From Lichtheimia corymbifera B2541 (Eukaryota; Mucoromycota; Mucoromycetes; Mucorales; Lichtheimiaceae): a DNA stretch of 64,000 nt. How positions within the stretch are numbered: position 1 is the first letter of the stretch; each line of letters opens with the position of its first letter. The stretch spans positions 1 to 64,000 of the forward strand of contig JNEU01001145.1 of assembly GCA_000697475.1 (NCBI GenBank), given 5' to 3'. The notes below the pieces were generated by a model. The model worked only from the letters and a program-made list of their open reading frames with translations. It did not search any database and was not told the origin of the DNA. Shown piece after piece: positions 58,707-64,000 of the stretch. The translations under genes were made by a program, and so were the position numbers.

Positions 58707-60485
58707 TTAGTCAAGTCTGATTCTGTCATCCTCGGTAGGACAATAAATCTGCATATATCACTTCGTGAGAAAAATCGATCACTACATACACCCATCCTTG
58801 ACTTACGCTTTGGTTTTCGTCGAATTCCCAGGTACCGGTCTTGTTCGCCCGAGGGATGAAAAGATCACCCCACAATTTCTGTGGATATCAAAGCATGCAT
58901 CGATGAGTTATACATACGGCATTAAGAATACCATACTATCCTACCTTGGCAATCCATTGATGAGTGATTTTTGAGGGATGGAAGTAGTCAATGTTGCTAA
59001 AAAAAGATCCATGTGTGAGCACACTTATAATTATTCCAAGTCGTCTGCGACAAGCATACTTTAGTGCTTCGATGGGGAAGCCGAGAATGTTAATGTTGGC
59101 TGGTTGATACAATACTGCAAAGTTAGGGTCATTTTCAGAGCTGTACTTGTTGTATATCTCCATGAGTTTATCATTGTATCCTATGGGCAATAACAGCCAT
59201 CATGTAAGTCAAACCAATGCATGTAAACCTTCTCCAGCAGCCCATTTGTGCGTTGGCATCGGTATGCAAATCTTACCATTGACAAGCGTATCCATGTGGG
59301 TCCTATTGGTATCATCGCCTTGGAAACAGCCGCACATTTGCCGATTGAGGAGTGTGCTGTTTTGTTGGTCCTGTACGCTTTGCGTTAGGGTATAAACTTG
59401 GGATACATTGAATACGCCCACTACATAATGAAATAAGTCACGTGTTTTGTTCCTTGCTGCGTAATGCTTACAGATATTGACAATGACGCGAGGAACATTT
59501 TGCTTGATTCGATCAACAGCAGCAGAGAGATATTCTCCGTACTTTTCCACACTGTAATCCGAGACATCACCTTGAGCACAAGAAGCGCATTGATCATTGC
59601 CTGGATACGACACGACGATGTTGATAAGCATGCTATTATGGGAAACGTTTAACTGTAATAAAGGCTTACTTCCAATCTGGATTGTGAGAAGCTTCCAATA
59701 ATTCTCGTAATTGGAGCCGAGCATGTCCTTCATTCCTACATAGCCAATATAAAGTGAGCGATATCGATTATACATAATAGCATTGAGACCTACGTGGGAT
59801 CAAGTAATCGAGTTCTCTATCGAGATTGCGTGCGACCGCACCACTGATAGCACCATTAAGCCTGTCACGTAATGGGCGATCTATATCAATGAACACGTAA
59901 ATCAGCATCCAAAAGCCAGCTTTGACTATACTTGCAATTACTTACAAATGGTAGTGCTGCTGCAATCAGGGTCATCTATTTTGATTACGTGAGCATGTAT
60001 GCGTCAACGGCTGCTGCTGCTATTCTTTCAATCCACCATTGCACTTTTAGGTGTGGTATACTTACTACCGCATGTTGAGCCAATACGCTGACCAATGGAT
60101 GCACCTTTGACGGTTGGACTATACCGCTGTACAAATTTTGCAATTGTGGTGGCACCTTGATTACCACCGATGGCATAACTTTCACCACGGTATTCGGTCA
60201 GTGCACCGATAATTGGAGGTCCATCAGTACCCATCATCAGCGCACCTGCCATGATACTTTTTTCACAAAAGTTATTTCATCCGCCATCTTCAATAGCTTA
60301 TTCCATCCAATAATCACTTACCTATCACCCATTGCAGCAACCACCTTGATGTCATCTGGTCTCAAGTCGGATATGTTCGTTGGTGCCTGCGACCTTGGTT
60401 CTAGGGTTGGACACGAATCGATGCTAGAGGCGCTTAATGCGCTCACAGAAGCAACCAACAATGAAGATAATGTAAGAAACAGCAT
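58707..60485 (-). CDS. secreted GDSL phospholipase-B-like esterase, copy A
   Basis: Eleven exons on the minus strand: 60485-60322, 60256-60066, 59975-59946, 59880-59794, 59735-59670, 59600-59472, 59420-59277, 59180-59060, 58996-58945, 58878-58807, 58748-58707; 365 aa. Signal peptide (LFLTLSSLLVASVSALS). SGNH-hydrolase blocks: Ser in AAMGDSIMAG, Gly in YAIGGNQGA, Asn in TIQIGSNDQCASC, and Asp/His in NIDYFHPSKITHQW. This order matches animal phospholipase B1 and its fungal relatives, which cleave acyl chains from phospholipids. The protein ends with IYCPTEDDRIRLD. A TATA-like TTATATATAAAAAGG lies at about 60572-60586, about 90 bp upstream. It is paralogous to the gene at 61410-63099. Confidence 0.9.
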
Positions 60486-61409
60486 GATGATGGTTGTCTC
60501 AATTATTGGTTGTAGGCTACTATGTAATAGGTAACAGGAGCTGTCCTCCGAGACAAAAAAAAGGACCCTTGCCTTTTTATATATAAACCATGTTGCTCCT
60601 TTTTACCCAAGAATCGGGTTTGTCGGACACATATACCCGTTTTCTCTCATTGTTCTTCCGGCACAATCAGTAATCGTCATCCTCGACCCTTCCTGGGGCG
60701 TGTATAAAAGTCATTCGGCTCCACAAATAATGCATGAAATCTCACGCGATTACGCAAGTATACTCTACAGCGTATCACACGAGTAACGTGGAATCGATGT
60801 ATTGCTTCGTGTAAAATGTGTACGTGCACTTGAGTGAAACGCCAAGACAACTTGAAATCGGCGTCGGTGCCGTTCTCTCTTTCTCTTCCAATAAGGTTGA
60901 AAAGATTTCCCGTGGTTCTATATCCTTCGTGTTCATGGCAAGAAAAGACAAGAAAAACACCTTACATGCAAAAATGCCTGTGTTATGATGGAGGCGTATA
61001 GCGCTATTTCTTCGTACATTTCGAACCACGCTACACAATTCATTGATGTGCGTTTTTTCATTTCCCAGTTACGCATCTCACAAAGCTTTGTCATACTCTA
61101 TACTGCCAAGGTGTAACATCATCCTTGCTTTACTTTTCGATTGCTGCCTATGCTGGTACACAACCAAGATCGCGTGACCGCGATAGCCCGCCTGGTGTAA
61201 TGGCGGGCAATTTCCCCGCGCCCATACAATACTAGATATAGAGGGGGTGGTTTTGAGCATGCTGGCTACAATTATAGAGATGATAAAGGGACACCATGGC
61301 ATGACATATGATCCATGGAGGAATACAGGCTAAAGAATAACACATGAAATAGGACAGCGTTACTTTATTACGCGTGATGTGATGGTACTACTGTACAACA
61401 AAGAGGCCC
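60486..61409. other. intergenic region with two tandem hairpins
   Basis: 0.92 kb between the GDSL paralogues. ATCGCG (61169-61174) pairs with CGCGAT (61179-61184) across a 4-base loop; GCCCGCC (61186-61192) pairs with GGCGGGC (61202-61208) across a 9-base loop. The local GC content is well above the AT-rich surroundings. No tRNA or protein gene could be fitted. Confidence 0.55.
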
Positions 61410-63099
61410 TCAAATTTGAATACGATCATTTTCACCAGGACAATAAATCTATCGTGTAACAAGCGTAAGAGAAATGTAATAGCACATATAGAAGTCGATC
61501 TGGTAGTATACTTACAGGTGTATTTACATCAAAGTTGTACACACCGCCTCGATCTCCAGCTGGCGTAAAAAGGCTGTTCCAAACAATCTGAGGTAGTGAA
61601 TTATGATGCAGCATAGGTTATTCATCCAGTGGATTCTCATATATAAATCTATCAAATCCCAAATAGCGTTGGGTTATATGCACGTTACCTTGGCAACCCA
61701 CTTGTGTGTGATTTCACTTGGGTGAAAGCAATCTACGTTGCTGTTGATATAAAACTATTAGTATGTCTCGGAAATGGCATATATGCCAATGATCCTAATC
61801 ATAGGCGTATCGCCTACCTTAGAGCCTCAATTGGGAAACCAGCGACATTGATGTCTGCAGGCTGATAAGTTACGGCAAATGTGTCACTCTCTTGTGCCTT
61901 GTATTTGTCATAGATGGCCTTGAGCTTAACGTTATAGTCTACATGATGCGTGTAATGTTGTAGTAGCCATCATGAGTGTCAAGCTCAAACCTAAAGGCTG
62001 CAACATACTATCTGATAAATCATCCATCTTAGCAAGGTCCTCGTCCGAACCTAGGAAACAAGAGCATTCGACACGATTGAGTTGGGCATCAGGGAGATTG
62101 GGGATAGCCCGACAATACTCTTGACCCTTGGTGAGCGAGTATACAGGTGACACTTTAAAGCTTCCAACAAGGTTTACAATGGTACGTGGGATTGACTTTT
62201 GAATGCGCTGTACAGCTTTTTCAACGTAGGACCCAAACTTGTCAGCCGTTACCTCAGACTTCCATGGGCTAAGGCAGGATGCACATTGGTCGTTGCTTCC
62301 AATTTGGATGGTAATCATCTTCCAATCATTGCTAAAATCGATATTCCTCATAGCCTTCATGCCTACGAAAACGGAATAGCAGGTGAGCTTATATACAAGG
62401 TTATATAACCCTTATTATTCCAAATCAAGCAGCGGGTTGATTGTATCACACAATGACACCACAAACGTACGTCTGATCAAGTAATCGAGCTCATTGTCAA
62501 GGTTCATTGCAATAGCACCACTCAATGCAGCATTCAAAACGTCTTTGTTTGGATATCCTAGAGAGAAAGAGAGGGGAGTGCTTAATGTTGGAAAGGCACT
62601 GATCAGCCATATTGTATGGTACTTACGAATGAAATCTAGACAAAAGAGACCATTACAGATTTCAGCAAGGTGGTGTCCAAGCGAAGGACCTTGGAGACTT
62701 GAGCTATAGCGTTTGACAAAATTCGCCATTGTCACAGCACCATTATCACCACCAATGGCCCAGCTGTGGCCACGGTATTCGGTGATAGCACTTATGTTGA
62801 GGATGCCTGATCCACCTTCATCGATCCCCATAAGAGCAAAACCAGCCATGATGCTTTTCATAGCATTGAATGAATAAAACTGATTAATGAATGTCCCAAT
62901 TGCAAACGATATCTTGATTCATTTACCTATCTCCAAGAGCACCAACCACCTTAATATCATCAGGACGTAGATCACGGACATGAGAAGGAGTTGAATTACG
63001 TGGAGCCAAGGAAGGGCAATCCCCAATAGTGGATGCCGTAAGCGCATTTACTATGCGACCAGCAGCAACAGCAATAGCGGACCAGAGAACCCAGCGCAT
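61410..63099 (-). CDS. secreted GDSL phospholipase-B-like esterase, copy B
   Basis: Eight exons on the minus strand: 63099-62927, 62853-62627, 62557-62471, 62362-62009, 61938-61818, 61740-61689, 61587-61516, 61448-61410; 374 aa. Signal peptide (WVLWSAIAVAAGRIVNALT). Same SGNH blocks as copy A: GALGDSIMAG, WAIGGDNGA, TIQIGSNDQCASC and NVDCFHPSEITHKW, ending IYCPGENDRIQI. Four of its intron sites match copy A exactly; three introns of copy A are absent here because exon 2 and exon 4 are undivided. The longer model ATG upstream (63123) is a non-ATG codon and was not used. Confidence 0.9.
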
Positions 63100-64000
63100 G
63101 ATGAAGATTATATCCTTGTGCAAATTTGAGTCGACATTGCCATGGAATTATCCAGTAGTTTTATACGTCTCAATTTCCTAAATCTTGGGGTAGGTCTCGG
63201 ACGCAGCAACCAATGTATTTTTTGCGTACCTAAGGCATCAGTGTAGCACATTGCTTCGAAGCAATTTGGTACCATGGAAAAACAAGAGGACTATAAGGTG
63301 CACAAAGATAGGGTAGGAGGTCAAAGGTTTTCATTGTTGTTGCATTGTTGTGCTCATTGTGCTACAACACCTGCAGCAATGTTTTGATGGGATTTACATA
63401 TGTTTACCACTGCGTTTGTTTTTTCGATCAGGAAATCGGTGTCAGATGACATTTGTGTGTGAGAGCGTGCCTGTGTGTAAGTTTATGCACCAGCAAAAAC
63501 GTCTTCGCCGATTGCTATACGGGCATTTTCAATTGCTTAGATGTGGTGGAATGCTATGATCATTCCGAATCCGCGGATATATCGCTTGCAGTACACGTGT
63601 AACTGTAATATGTATCGATCATAATGCATCATGTCTTTTCTGCTATATGTTTTTATATAGAGGACAAGTAGGATACGGTCGTAAGCTAGCCATATCAAGT
63701 CAACAAAAATGGATGACGGGTTCACATTGCTGCATAACAGCCCTCATTGTTAATGGGGTTACAGCCATTTGATTGTCATCAAAAGGGAAAATCGTGAAAT
63801 CCCATGTGATCGCTCATTGTTCTACCCTGACATACATAACACGAAAAGGGACAATGTACAAAGATGCATTCAATCATTGTGGGTCAGGTGGTGTCGGTTC
63901 TTGTTGGCATATGAAAGGGCGTGTGTGAAGCCTTACTGCCAACAATGAAGAATACTCAATTGTGTATGCTTCCAATCTCTCCGTATTACCCTACAATGCA
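63100..64000. other. right edge, no gene seen
   Basis: 0.9 kb upstream of GDSL copy B up to the window end. AT-rich with several CATTGTTG-like words, no supported coding region. It probably holds the copy B promoter and perhaps the flank of a gene beyond the window. Confidence 0.4.

Noticed and set aside
61186..61250. possible tRNA gene near the tandem hairpins
   Set aside because: No cloverleaf with acceptor stem, anticodon arm and T-loop GTTCRA box could be fitted.

Overview
This is a nuclear window from a filamentous fungus, most likely an early-diverging one of the Mucoromycota/Mucorales type. The evidence is many short (about 46-100 bp) phase-consistent spliceosomal introns, dense genes on both strands, moderate AT bias, and protein families typical of that group: TPR/F-box/LRR proteins, tandem GDSL phospholipase-B-like enzymes and AtuA-like DUF1446 proteins. 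The species assignment is an inference; no rRNA or tRNA gene was found to anchor it.

Layout. 1-1806: repeat-rich, no gene. 1807-12289 (+): F-box/LRR protein, REF/ALY mRNA-export adaptor (YRA1-like), F-BAR/SH3 scaffold, polyol dehydrogenase, small Tyr/Gly/Pro-rich protein. 12686-14268 (-): FHA tail-anchored SLMAP/Far9-10-like protein. 15139-18661 (+): tandem pair of HHxxxDG acyltransferases. 18662-20555: gene-poor, holding an inverted copy of the left-edge repeat. 20556-24900 (-): mitochondrial fumarase and a YDJ1-type Hsp40. 25271-25835 (+): unrecognised protein. 27164-31041 (+): large multi-KH protein. 31216-33884 (-): AtuA-like protein and a doubtful small ORF. 34389-35432 (+): ricin-B-fold protein. 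36095-41915 (-): mitochondrial S16, a double AAA ATPase, an HSF-domain factor and a SERF/4F5 protein. 42803-45576 (+): secreted GH3 beta-glucosidase with a frame problem. 45784-46661 (-): dead LINE fragment. 46759-49348 (+): NAD synthetase. 49491-51649 (-): poly(A)-binding protein. 51993-53292 (+): Ecm33-like GPI protein. 53384-54136 (-): mitochondrial L10. 54757-58353 (+): STRIP/Far11 homologue. 58707-63099 (-): two tandem GDSL phospholipase-B-like enzymes. 63100-64000: no gene seen.

There is no operon-like pathway cluster. Links that can be drawn are by function: two STRIPAK subunits (SLMAP-like and STRIP/Far11) lie on the same chromosome segment; YRA1-like, PAB1 and the KH protein act in mRNA fate; fumarase, S16 and L10 are mitochondrial; GH3, Ecm33-like and GDSL proteins are secreted or wall-associated. 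All exon models were built by hand from GT-AG (twice GC-AG) sites and checked for reading phase. The main oddities are a 390-bp intron in the YRA1-like gene, a pair of inverted dispersed repeats about 18 kb apart, a one-base frame break in the GH3 gene, and hairpin pairs in two non-coding stretches.
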